NCBI RefSeq assembly: GCF_001659605.2
Contig: NC_035174.2
Coordinates: 2,792,389 to 2,856,388, forward strand
DNA: 64,000 nucleotides
Direction: 5' to 3'
From: Manihot esculenta
Taxonomy: Eukaryota > Streptophyta > Magnoliopsida > Malpighiales > Euphorbiaceae
The notes beneath the pieces were generated by a model, which saw only the letters and a list, made by a program, of their open reading frames with translations, ran no database searches and was not told where the DNA came from. Below, one piece after another: positions 16,731 to 27,888 of the stretch. Position 1 is the first letter of the stretch. Every line of letters begins with the position of its first letter. The translations under genes and the position numbers were made by a program.

Positions 16731-18119
16731 ATGGCATTAGACTGCATCAAAACCAATCTATCAATACCTCACCACAATCCAAAAGAAGAACGCAAAGATG
16801 AACAGAAACCTCTAGTTTTCGATGCTAGAGTGCTTAGCCACCAATCCAGCATACCCCAACAGTTCATTTGGCCAGACACTGAAAAGCCTAAGGTCAATGC
16901 ACCAGAACTCCTTGTTCCCCTTATTGACTTGGGTGGCTTCCTCTCTGGTGACCCTGTCGCAGCAATGGAGGCTTCAAAGCTAGTTGGCGAGGCATGCCAG
17001 AAGCACGGTTTCTTTCTGGTTGTCAATCACGGAGTCGACGAAAAGCTCATAGCAGATGCCCATCGCTACATGGACAGCTTCTTTGAATTGCCACTCTCTG
17101 AGAAGCAAAAGGCGCAGAGGAAAATTGGCGAGCACTGGGGATATGCCAGTAGCTTCACTGGCAGGTTTTGCTCTAAGCTTCCATGGAAAGAAACGCTTTC
17201 TTTTCGCTATTCTGCTGACAAAAACTCAGTAAAACTCGTCCAAGACTATTTCCTTAATACAATGGGTGATAATTACGCAGAATTCGGGTAAGGCAGAGAC
17301 CAGACAGATAATACTATATTTCCTTCTTTTTTCTTTTGTTGGTTCCATATAATTTAAGATTAAAGACGTAAAAGCACTAAGTTTTCGTCTATCTTGTGTG
17401 AGCAGGAAGCTATACCAACGCTACTGCGAGTGTATGAGCACTCTGTCACTGGGAATCATGGAACTCCTTGGAATAAGCTTAGGAGTAAGCAAAGCCCATT
17501 TCAGAGAATTTTTCGAAGATAACGATTCCATAATGAGGCTTAACTACTATCCTACGTGCCAAAAACCTGACCTGACGTTAGGAACTGGGCCTCATTGCGA
17601 TCCAACATCATTAACAATCCTTCATCAAGACCAAGTGGGCGGTCTTCAGGTTTTCGTAGATGATGAGTGGCGCTCAATTAACCCAAATTCCAAAGCCTTT
17701 GTCGTCAACATTGGCGACACATTCATGGTAATTTTCCTTCTTTGTTTAACGCAATAGCCATATATGATGATATGATGCGTTTGTTAAATAGGATGATAAT
17801 TAAATTTCAGGAGAAGAATATAAATATTGGACTTCCTTTGTTTCATTTGTTTTATCAGGCTCTTTCTAATGGGAAATACAAGAGCTGCTTGCATCGAGCC
17901 GTAGTGAACAGTGTGGCACAAAGGAAATCTCTGGCCTTTTTTCTATGTCCAAAGAGTGACAAGATGGTTACTCCACCAACTGAACTGGTGGACAGTTGCA
18001 ACCCAAGAATATGTCCTGATTTTACATGGGCCATGCTGCTTGAATTTACACAGAAGCATTACAGAGCCGACATGAAAACCCTTGAAATGTTCAAAAAATG
18101 GCTTCAGCAGACAAATTAG
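16731..18119 (+). CDS. GA20ox: Gibberellin 20-oxidase
   Basis: A 2-oxoglutarate/Fe(II) dioxygenase that oxidises C-20 of gibberellin precursors (GA12/GA53 to GA9/GA20), a rate-limiting cytosolic step. Three exons, 16731-17287, 17406-17727 and 17859-18119, with GT-AG introns encode 379 residues, normal for the family. Diagnostic motifs are [20 protein letters not shown] and the iron site HCD (His249, Asp251) with His305 in [10 protein letters not shown]. The 2-oxoglutarate-binding R.S is Arg315 and Ser317. The N-terminal DIOX_N part contains VPLIDLGGF and [21 protein letters not shown] and the three-exon layout separate it from GA3ox and GA2ox. The start is the first in-frame ATG, matching family N-termini. 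It has its own TATA box, an uORF and a promoter tandem repeat. No damage is seen. Confidence 0.96.
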
Positions 18120-18378
18120 CTAAATAAAGTGGGGCAGCCAGTAGCGAGTCACAAATACTCAGACCTCTGCATGCTATTGGTCCTTTTTTTTTTAGCCAGG
18201 AAAGTGACATGGTGGGAGAGGAAAGGGAAGGGTAAGATTGAGATGGAAGTTTAGTTAAGATATGGAGGAAGACAAATAGGAGCAATAACTTAAGAGATGA
18301 AAGTGCCAGTTTTTATTTTCACAGTCGCATGTAACTTAGTTTTACTTTGCTAGTGAGACAATGGACATATAAAGAATC

Positions 18379-18384
18379 AATAAA
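18379..18384 (+). terminator. Likely poly(A) signal of the GA20ox gene
   Basis: AATAAA lies 260 bp downstream of the stop codon, followed by T-rich sequence with a long T-run at 18418-18433. It is the best-placed canonical signal in the 3' UTR. Confidence 0.45.
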
Positions 18385-18737
18385 AACTTTGATGTTTCTC
18401 TAATCTCTTGTATTTCTTTTTTTTTTTTTTTTAAGTATAGAAAAAATATTCCTTAAAAAACCAAAAACTCATATTACTAGCCTTACATCACTTCACGTGA
18501 ATTACATCATAAGCAATTAATATCATATAAAATATATATATTTTTCCAATATTCTCTATTAATATAGAACTTCTAAATTTGGTTATAATATCCTATATAA
18601 ATCAAAATGAACCAAATGATTTATGTTGTAGCAAACTCAAAGTATCAAATTAATTAGCACATTAAAAATTTAAAACAATAATAATTAAAATTATCTCGAT
18701 CCATTTGCCCATTTCTTTTTCACTAATTTCTTGGGCT

Positions 18738-18886
18738 TTTTTTTTTTTTTTTGGAAATGGGGATGGGATTTCTTTTTCACTAATTTCTTGGGTTTTTTTT
18801 TTTTTGGAAATAGGGATGGGGATTCGAACATGAGATCTATCAGGTTTAACCGGATGCACTTACCATCAGGCTAAGCCTAAGAGTGC
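18738..18886 (-). mobile_element. tRNA-derived SINE, copy B, with perfect target duplication
   Basis: On the minus strand it begins with a tRNA-like head ('gcactcttaggcttagcctgatggtaagtgc'-type box A), then box B 'ttcgaatccc' near 18821, and ends in an A-tail. The flanking repeat AATTTCTTGGGCTTTTT occurs at 18725-18741 and again at 18887-18903. The tail side and adjoining flank are themselves duplicated: 18712-18767 and 18769-18819 share 'tttctttttcactaatttcttggg' plus a T-run and 'ggaaat.gggatggg'. That makes this copy longer than its siblings. Confidence 0.82.
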
Positions 18887-19559
18887 AATTTCTTGGGCTT
18901 TTTATCTTTTCATTTTTTTTAATCTAGTCATTTATTGTTGTTCTTTATATAAACTGATAAATCAATTAATTCATAATAATTTTCAAGATTCACGTTTAAT
19001 TTTATGCAATTTCTTTAATTCTTAATTAATATATTTTTTTAAAGTAACTTGAACCGCAGTTGTTAATTTAAGAATCGATTGGGAATCGAAATCTTAATTT
19101 TTTTTTTTAATTAGAACCGGATCATAAAATTCAATATAATTTTTTAAAAAAATCAATTGAAAATAAGATATACATATTAAAAATATTAACATTTAGTTGT
19201 GTTTATATATACATATATTAATTTAAAAGCAGGTATTAAACCTAACAATCAAAACGAAGCAAATGATTATGTTGCAGCAAATTCAAAGTATCAAATTAGC
19301 AAATTAAAACTTTAAAACAAAAATAATTAAAACTATCTTAACCATTTCCTCATCTCTTTTGAATTAATTTTTTGTGATTCTCTTGGATTTCTATCTTTTC
19401 CATTTTTTTAAAAAATTTAGTCATTTATCGTCGTTCTTTATAAACCGTTAAATCAATCAATTCATAATTATTTTTTATTCATGTTTAATTTATGGTGATT
19501 TTTGTCTAATTCCTAATAATTTTTGTTGAAAGCGGTTTCAATCATAATGATAGTTTTGA

Positions 19560-19975
19560 AATTCAGAGAAAATAGAATTTATAATAGTTGAGTGAGCTTG
19601 ATGCTTGCTGAAGGCTTCCTTTTCCCTCTTATTCCCTTTCTTACTTTCTAGTAACTTCTAACGGCTTTTTTACTCGTCTATTCCTGTCAGACAGATTCGT
19701 ACGTGTAAAAGTGTCAGTTTTTTACCTACGTCAGACGATCATTTAATTTTCTTTAGTGCGCATACGAAAAAGGGCTGCGGAAGAACTAAATCGGTTCATC
19801 TATTATAATGTTGGGTTTCTGAGCTCAAATGCGATTCAGCCCGCTGAGTATTTGGTGGTCCAAGTTTGGGCTGACGGGCAGGCCTATCTAAGATCGTTTT
19901 GAATTCTAAGTATGATCTATTTTTGCGGCCCTGACTCGGCTCAGGGAAAGGTGAGAGGGCGAACGGTTATTACAT
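19560..19975. mobile_element. Unidentified ~415-bp insert with higher GC content
   Basis: Copy 2 of the local AT-rich repeat is split by about 415 bp of distinctly GC-richer sequence (from 'cagagaaaatag' to 'gaacggttattac'). Similar sequence lies on both sides (about 'atagttttgaaatt' and 'atagttattgaatt'), which could be an imperfect target duplication. No ORF, tRNA-like box, inverted terminus or T-run was found. Possibly a fragment of an LTR or a non-autonomous DNA element. Confidence 0.35.
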
Positions 19976-20560
19976 AGTTATTGAATTAAAAATCAAATTG
20001 AGAATTAAAATCTCAAAAATCGAATTAAATCATAAAATTTTATATAATTTTTAAAAAAATCAATTATAAATAATATATATATATATATACTAAAATATAT
20101 TAACTTTTACGCTTTACTTGGAAAATTTTTTGAAGGGAAAGGAAAACAAAAAAATATTTTTCATGTTGTTATTTTCATTTCTCTTAGTAAAAAATAAAGA
20201 AGGAAGAGAAAAATATATTTATTTATTCTTATTCGGAAGGATATAAGATGAGAAGAAAATACTGATATGTTTATAAATTCTTGATTAAATCTTTTTCATT
20301 AATTTGTTGTGATTCTCGTGGGTTTTCTACCTTTTCTTTTTTTTTTTTAAAAAAAAAAAAAATTTTAGTCATTTATTATCATTCTCTTTATAAACCGATA
20401 AATCAATTAATTTATAACAATTTTCATGATTCACGTTTTGTGATTTTTGAATTCTTAATAATTTTTATTTAAGGTGGCTTCAACCATAATTGTAATAAAA
20501 TCTTAAATTTTTTGAATTAGAATGGAATCGAATCACAAAATTATTTATATGACTTTAATA

Positions 20561-22697
20561 ACACTGATTTGATGATAGATTGAAGATACGAATGTTACTT
20601 ATTTTTAATATTCTTTTCATAACTAATTAGATCCATACAGCAAAGCAGATATAGATAGGGCATACAAATATTTTTATAGTTATTGCCAAGATCATAGAGG
20701 AGATGTGGCAGTAGCAGCGGCACGCCACACAAAAGCTACGTGCTGCACATGCATTTGCAGAAACTGATCGTAATATCTAGTGATCCGTAATTGCTATTGT
20801 TCTAAAATAGACTACCATGCAGATGAGGAGCCGCTTTTCAGTGTCGCTTATATATTGTTACAAGCTGATGCAAACCAAATTGCCTTGTGTGTTGGTATGT
20901 GCCGAAATCACCGAACAAGCAGGTCAAGTTCCAAGAAAACCAATTGATAATTGACTTTAAAAATTATTAAAATTTCTTATCACGTAAGAGAGTTCAGTGT
21001 ATTTGTATACATATTACGATTATATAAAAAATATGTACATACGTAAAAGTTGAGATTGAAGTTAAAATACAACTTCCACGATTCAAAATCCTACGTCAGG
21101 GCTAACATCAACCATTGCTGCTGTGTGCTGCTGTTGTTGGACCTCCTTCGACATATCGGTAGGATTAGGAGTGATTCAAATAAATATGATAAAAAATTAT
21201 TATTAGATTCTTAACTTTTTAAAAGATTTATTAATTTATTTTTATTTTAATTAAAATATATTTATATTTATAAAATTAAATTATTTAATTTTATTATTAA
21301 AAAAATTATTTATTTTAAATTTAATAAAATAAATTACATAATATGAATATTTAAAATTATAAAAATATAAATATTGAAGAAGGATAACACTAATCTCAAA
21401 CCGAAAAATCATATGGCCCACCAATTGAATGATTCAAGGAGCAGGATTGGATTGACAGAGCTTTCCTTTTGTAACCTTCGTATACACAGGGTTATAATCC
21501 AACAGAGTTGAGTCTTAACTTATTAAACTCCATTAAAAAATAAATTTAAAAATAAATTTTTATTTTTATATCAATTTGAATTTTATTTATAAATTTAAAT
21601 TTAATTCATAAAATAAATATTAAATTCGAGTTGAGTTGAAATTCGAATGTTAATTTAAATTTTATTTAAAAAATTTAAATTTAATCTTATTTAAATTTAA
21701 ATTTAAATTTGATTATATTATAATTAAATTCAATATAACTTAAATTTATTTAAATTATAAATAAATTTAAATTATAAAATTATTAAAAAAGTCTTTTCAA
21801 ACGTCATATAACGCCGCTTTTCTTATTTTTTATTTCTTTCACTGATACCATCAATCCCACCTACCATAAAACTTTCCATTTCTAAGTCCATTAAAAAACA
21901 TAGTTTATTTTTCTTTTTAAAATAATAATTTATTTATTATATTTTTATTTAATATATTATTAAAAATAAAACTTTTAATTTAAATAATAAATTAATAATT
22001 AAACTATATGGGTGAAAGTTATATTAAAAATATATTATTCCTTTGATTATATTTTTTTAATTTATATGAAAAATAAATATAAAGCCATCTCTATGAAACC
22101 GAGGAGTAATTTAAACCTTACATCTTATGTAACCTAAATTTTCTTTTATGCAGTCTCCATAAATTCTCTTTATGTAATTTTGTGGGGTCAATTTGAGATT
22201 ATTTAAAAACAGATCCATGCCATATATTTAAAATTCAATTACATGTCTCCATTAAAATATTTATATTTAATTAATTCAGGATGAATTTCTATTCAATTTA
22301 TGTATTTTGTCTCAATTAAACCCTAGCTAACCCTCTACTTAAACATACTTTGTATTTTATAAAATTAAAAATTTCAATTATTTTGTTAAAAAAATTAGTC
22401 AATATATTTTAATTTTTGTACATATATTGCTTAGTACATGTATCTTTAACTATTTATATTATTTAATTTTTATGTAATTTTTTAAATATTTATATTATCT
22501 AATCTCCATAATTAAGACTAAAATAAGTTTATTATCACTTTATTTAACAAAATAAATAAAAATTTTAATTTTACAAAATAAAATGTAATAATTGAATGAT
22601 TTAAAAATAGAGATCAAATAGTTTTGATAAAATACAAAGAGCTAATAATAATTAATTGGGCACAATTTAATTAGAAAAAATTATGATGATTTATAAT

Positions 22698-22741
<44 letters not shown>

Positions 22742-23600
22742 ATAAACAATCAATTTTAATTCAATAACGTGAGATTATAACATTGTTGATACAGGATGGA
22801 ATAAATGGCACTTTCATATTAAATCGATAATTCTAGTTTTTGGACCAATTCAATTATTCAAACCCGACCAAGTAATTCGAAGTCACTATGGTATTGATTT
22901 GATTCCAATATTTAATTCAGCTCGATTAAGATGAAGACAATTTAATGATTTTTTATTAAAATTATGAGTTAAATTAAACTGAACTATAAAATTATATATC
23001 TATTTTAATTTGATTCAAACTCGAATATAAATAAGATATTCGTTAAAATTTTACTATTCAAACTCAAATTCGATTTATATTAGTAATATTTGAATCCATT
23101 TTTAATACGATTAAAAATTAATTTAAACCATTTAAATTCATCCCAAACTCGATTATTATTATCTGAATAAAATCTAAACTCGTTTACTCTTATATATTTT
23201 AATTAATAATTTATATAAAAAATATTTTTTATTAATAATTTTTATTTAAAAAATTTAATATTTTTAAAAAATATTTAAATTTTAAATTTTAAATAAAAAT
23301 TTATAAAAAAATTTATAAATATTATTATAACATATATTTTTTATATTAAAAATTAATTATTTACATAAACGAATTCAAATAATGAATATATTATATATAA
23401 AACTCAGACCCGATCCAAATTCACTACTAGTATTATTTTTTAAATTCAAATCCATTCCAAACTGAATTATAACTACTCAAATTTATTTTATTAATATTAA
23501 GTCAAATTAAATAATAAAAAATATCAGCTCCATTGCATTCCTACTCCATACTAAATTAATTTCAATTCCAAATTTAGCTTACCTATACTTTCGGCTCAAT
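20561..23600. other. Intergenic, AT-rich, no gene seen
   Basis: Low-complexity AT-rich sequence with a pure (AT)n run at about 22702-22738. There are no open frames with family features, no splice-like exons and no recognisable transposon. A moderately GC-richer patch at 20690-20940 carries no coding signal I can support. Confidence 0.6.
22702..22738. repeat. (AT)n microsatellite
   Basis: An uninterrupted alternating A/T run of about 37 bp. Likely polymorphic in length. Confidence 0.95.
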
Positions 23601-23685
23601 TTCCATGACTGCAACTATTTTAACTCCAACACCTCCATTCCCAACGTCGACCTCCATTCCCAACGTCGTCGGTGGCGGTGGCCGT

Positions 23686-23822
23686 GGCGGCAACGAGTCT
23701 ATCATTGCCACGTTTCTCTGTAAGGCACTGTTAATTGAGTATTCCCAACGTCGACGTCGGTGGCGGCAACGAGTCTATCATTGCCACGTTTCTCTGTAAG
23801 GCGCACTGTTAATTGGGTATTC
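23686..23822. repeat. GC-rich tandem repeat, 76-bp period
   Basis: Two adjacent copies share 'ggcggcaacgagtctatcattgcc', 'acgtttctctgtaaggc' and 'actgttaattg.gtattc', offset by 76 bp. Copy 2 has a 2-base insertion ('gcgcactg'). Upstream at 23626-23660 there are two further short copies of 'cctccattcccaacgtcg'. The region is strikingly GC-rich against its surroundings. The open frame at 23605-23799 crosses the repeat but has no conserved domain. Confidence 0.85.
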
Positions 23823-26400
23823 AGAAACTAAGAGCTGAATCTAATGCAAATTCAGATCCATCAATGAAAATAGAAAAAGATTTTATATATTGCAAGTTGT
23901 CCGAACTTTTGGTGGTGACAGCTTATCTTAAATCTTAGGTGGGTGCACCTGGACCTGCACCACCGTGTCATGAGTGGAACTGTGGAAACATAAACCGTGA
24001 TTATGCATGAATTTTTCCAATTGAGAAATGTAGTTTAGTTACACAGCCGCCGCAGGTAAGGACAACGACAGTGCCATTCCCGTACTCCCTTACAAAAGGC
24101 CCGCATCACGTGTAAACATTTGTTCTTTGTCCTGCCTCCACTCTCCATTCACCAACATTTTTCCCAGCAAACTATTCCCCTGTCGCTACACGACATTTCT
24201 TAGGATTTCTTTCATGGATATCCACCTCACCTGCCTTTCCCCACCACATCCATAGAAACTTTACTCCCCCATTTCTTTCTTTCATCTATTCTTAAATAAT
24301 CCTTCAGTTCTTGGCAAAATTATATTAATTATTAACCCAAATAAGCATATACATAGGACGTTGGACTTAAAGAATTAATGTTACCAACAGCAGAGCTTGC
24401 TAGCGCACCCACATGCATGTTTCCTGTGTGAAACAAAAACCCTGAAATCTACCATGATTATGTAGAGGTTCTTCAATCATGGCGTGGTAGATTCACTTCA
24501 AATGTTGGGACCAATGCACATGAGAGGTCTCTATCCAGTGCTTCCCATGCAACTGTAGTTTGGATTTTGGTTATAAGGACAAACTGGGGCTTGCCTCAAT
24601 AGGTAAATGTGTCGTTATCTTGCTGAATAATAAGTGCGATACATAAAATAAACTAACATGCATACTCACAAACCTCCCCCATATACAAATAGCAAAAACA
24701 ACAAAGCAACAGTTCAAATGGTTTCCATTAATAATATGCCCAACCAATGCTTAAAAAGCTTATCATTTTCATGTCTTTATCAACTAGCACTAGCCTTAGA
24801 TTGGGCTTTGTACTGCAAGTTTTTGTGTTTGCTGCCCTGGTTTACATCATCTAGTTTTCGTGGCGTATAAGACAAAAGTGAAAACCCTAGTTACCTTTCT
24901 GTTAATTACATGATAATATAAAATAACCTACCACTACGAGATTAGCTGACTCAAAGGTTTGTTCGAGTTGGCTAATTTAGACCCATTAAGATTTAGGACC
25001 ACATAGTGACAAAGAGCATGATCAGATTGAATTGGGATACCTAGCTAGTTCCTTTCTAAACAATTGAGTGATATTTTTGTTGCATAGAAGATCCCTTCTT
25101 CTATAATTACGTGCCAGGATGTCGAACACACAACAACGGCTATTCAATGACACAAAATCTTATTTTCTTCTATTTCCTTGTCTTTTGTCTTGGCTGCTTG
25201 CCTTGATAATGAAATGTATACATAGAGAGAAAAAACGACGAAATATTTATGTACATATATGTATTCACTCCTCATATCTCTTATCCTCTCTCACTCTAAG
25301 ACATCTACAACAATGGTAATTCAAATTAAATAAACAAATTCACATGGATTCTTAAAAATATGCAAGGAGGGGATAAGCATTCGCCACGCAATGCAAAGAA
25401 CATGAAGCCGATAAATAATTGTTTTTATATATATATTTTCATTATAGTGATATTTTATGCTTTCACGTAACTGTTTGAAAAGGATAATAGTATAAAGTAC
25501 AAAACTTTTGCATCATGAATTAAGCATTTTGGATGAAAATGAGCGTTGCTTATAATTATAGAGGATTAATTAATCTTATTTTTCAGAAAATATATATTCA
25601 TTGGATGCATGTGTTGCATGCATTGGCGTATATTTGGTTTTTATATTTGCGTAAATTATGTGGTGCACTAAAAAATTTGTCCTAAATATCGTTGTTATTA
25701 AATCCAGCTCAGAGACCCGGCTGATGTATCACTAGTTTAACATCCACAATTTGACCAATAATAAGTCACTAAAAATTAAATAAAGATATTAATTAAATAT
25801 TGCGCCTTAAATAAATCAATTAAATTTTATTTTTTACTATAAATATTAAACATTTGTATTTACATGTAGCTTAATTTCATATAAATGAATAATTATCTTC
25901 TTAATATTTATAAAATACCAATTATATTGAAATTTCTGAGATAAGCTAGGGTTTTAATTGGAAGGGTGATCTAAAGCTAATCCTGAAGGTCTCCTAGAAA
26001 CTAGGAACCTAATTTGTTTCTGTGGGCTGAAATTTCGGGACTAATAGGCCCTTGGAATAATTATTCATGTGGGCCTTTTCCTGGACTAATAGTAGGCCCT
26101 TGGCAGTTCCATTTGAAAATTCAACATGAGTTTAAAATAATATAATTTCATAATCTAGGTTAATTATTTACAATCCTTGCCCTAATAAAAGTCGTAATTA
26201 ATATTTCATAAACTATGCCACATTTCAAATGAAATTGCAGTTGAGTTTATAACTAAATTATATAATTTATCCAAATAAGTTGATTTTTTTTATTTATTGG
26301 ATGAAAATTAGACTTGCCATAAGTAAACTCCTTTCTTTCTTAATTAAAAATACTCATAATTCTTTTATTTAATTAATTAAAACTTACTTACTAATTTTCT
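23823..26400. other. Intergenic, no gene seen
   Basis: Ordinary AT-rich intergenic DNA. It is GC-richer at 23940-24250, with composition like a promoter or UTR, but no exon could be placed. Open frames at 24658-24870 and 25119-25319 are short and featureless. Confidence 0.5.
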
Positions 26401-26402
26401 AA

Positions 26403-27383
26403 TCACTGCTCAACAAACCATGAATTCTCTTCTTTCAAAACCAAAAGCATAGCCTTAAACTTGGAGGGCTCCTTAAGCTCCACAACATGATAACCTCCCT
26501 CGCTAAAATGGCCCGTGATTCCTACATTTTTAGCCCTCAACATTTGCACAAGCTCCATCTGACGATCAATCGTTGGGTCACCATTGCATCCAGTCACCAA
26601 CACTCTCCATCCCAGCAACCTCATTTTGTCCCAGAGCTTCGACCCACCATTTGCCATTGGATTGCAATACTCATGATCACGGTCGACCCCAATTGGCAGG
26701 GCCAACTCCCACATGAGATCGCTCACACTTTGTGGCAAATGGAGGTCGTTCACTAACCTCAACTCCGACTCTGTCCTCTGGGTTCCACCGATGAATGGAT
26801 GGTGTAATATCAGCCCTTTGATCTTCAACGGCTCAAGCCTATCAACTTCTTTGCTCACACGAAAGCCCGCATGGTAGGCTATATTAGCTCCTGCACTACT
26901 ACCCATAATGAAACATCTATTATAATCAGCACATTCTCTCATCCAGTCGAGTTGGCTATTGTTCTTGATCCACTGGAATACCTCCACAGCATCATCGTAG
27001 GCCGCGGGTAGACGATGCTCAGGAGCCAGTCGATAGTTAAATGAGACAACAATAGCGGGAATATCAGCGGCCATGTTGGAGCAAAAATCATGAAAAATCG
27101 TTGAGGATGCACTGCAGTTGATGAATCCTCCGCCATGGAAGTACACTATGAGAGGAAGTTTGCTGCAAGAAAAGGAAGAATCAGGTAAAAAGACACGGAC
27201 CCATGTATTGTTGGAATGGTTGATGGGTATGTCTCGAGAAAGAACATGATTAGAATCAAGTGAAGGTGCAGAATTTGGGAACCGGTTGGGATCTCTTGTG
27301 ATCGTGCCATCGGGATTTACCAGAATTTGGAGATATTCGTACGGATTGACTCTGCAATTGGATGCCGAATTTTGACCAGACAT
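26403..27383 (-). CDS. Plant carboxylesterase (CXE class I, alpha/beta-hydrolase)
   Basis: A serine hydrolase of the plant CXE family, related to hormone-sensitive lipase and the GID1 fold, that cleaves small esters; the natural substrate is unknown. One intronless frame gives 326 residues, typical for the family. Visible are the oxyanion motif HGGG at residues 83-86, YRLAPEHRLPAAYDDA near 117, and the nucleophile elbow GSSAG with Ser163. The remaining triad is Asp268 in NGDPTIDRQ and His298 in GGYHVVEL. The catalytic His is present, which argues against a GID1 receptor, where it is replaced. The start ATG at 27383 is the first in frame, and the N-terminus NPYEYLQILVNPDGTITR matches CXE1-like members. 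No signal peptide, so cytosolic is likely. The gene is isolated, with no neighbour suggesting a pathway. Confidence 0.94.
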   Translation of the reverse strand: MSGQNSASNCRVNPYEYLQILVNPDGTITRDPNRFPNSAPSLDSNHVLSRDIPINHSNNTWVRVFLPDSSFSCSKLPLIVYFHGGGFINCSASSTIFHDFCSNMAADIPAIVVSFNYRLAPEHRLPAAYDDAVEVFQWIKNNSQLDWMRECADYNRCFIMGSSAGANIAYHAGFRVSKEVDRLEPLKIKGLILHHPFIGGTQRTESELRLVNDLHLPQSVSDLMWELALPIGVDRDHEYCNPMANGGSKLWDKMRLLGWRVLVTGCNGDPTIDRQMELVQMLRAKNVGITGHFSEGGYHVVELKEPSKFKAMLLVLKEENSWFVEQ

Positions 27384-27768
27384 TGGAGGACTATGTTTAC
27401 CGGAGGATAATTTGTGAAATATTTTCCAGTTTTCTTGTAAAGTCGGTATTAATAATGAACAAAAATAATTCTTACAAGAGTGTTGCTAAATAGCTCAATC
27501 TGCTAGTGCTAGATAGACAGTTGAGCAGAAATTTTTTGTTTTTTAAATGCAACTTGTCCTTGTGAAGTCAACTGCGTTACTTGTTGAGGAAGAAAACAGT
27601 TGGCAGAATTTTTCTTTTCCATTTTTGTATTTAATGCAACTTGTCCTCATAATTTATGAGGTGATGAGGACTACGTTACTTGTTGAGTAAAACGACTAAA
27701 CGGGAAACCAACTATATAAAAACCGAATTTCAAAAATATATATAAACCGCAATGTTAACGGTGAGTTT

Positions 27769-27876
27769 TTTTTTTTTTTTTTTTTTATTTTTTTTAATTG
27801 GGGTTTGGGGATTCGAACCTGAAACCTTCTCAGGTTTACACGGATGCACTTACCACCAGGCTAAACCTGTGAGTGC
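27769..27876 (-). mobile_element. tRNA-derived SINE, copy C (best preserved)
   Basis: Read on the minus strand, the element starts 'tgcactcacaggtttagcctgg', carries box A-like 'agcctggtggtaagtgc' and box B 'ggttcgaatcccc', and ends in a long A-tail (T-run and interruptions at 27769-27795). The perfect 12-bp target duplication AACGGTGAGTTT lies at 27757-27768 and 27877-27888. It sits about 370 bp upstream of the carboxylesterase start codon, in the same strand orientation as that gene, so it may lie in its promoter. Confidence 0.9.
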
Positions 27877-27888
27877 AACGGTGAGTTT

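Larger units (their letters stand above)
18600..20560 (+). repeat. Three diverged direct copies of an AT-rich repeat
   Basis: Three segments share the same order of motifs: 'caaatgat..atgttg.agcaaa.tcaaagtatcaaatta', 'tagtcatttat', 'ttctttataaac.gataaatcaat', 'attcacgttt' and 'aattcttaataa'. Copy 1 spans about 18600-19190, copy 2 about 19245-19560 with its tail resuming at 19980-20110, and copy 3 (5'-truncated) about 20285-20560. Copy 1 contains SINE copy B; copy 2 contains an unrelated insert. This is an old local duplication of non-coding DNA, possibly a TE end. No coding capacity is seen. Confidence 0.65.

Noticed and set aside
26403..27383. Carboxylesterase as a GID1 gibberellin receptor, tempting next to GA20ox
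   Set aside because: The full Ser-Asp-His triad is present, whereas GID1 receptors lack the catalytic His and have a longer N-terminal lid.
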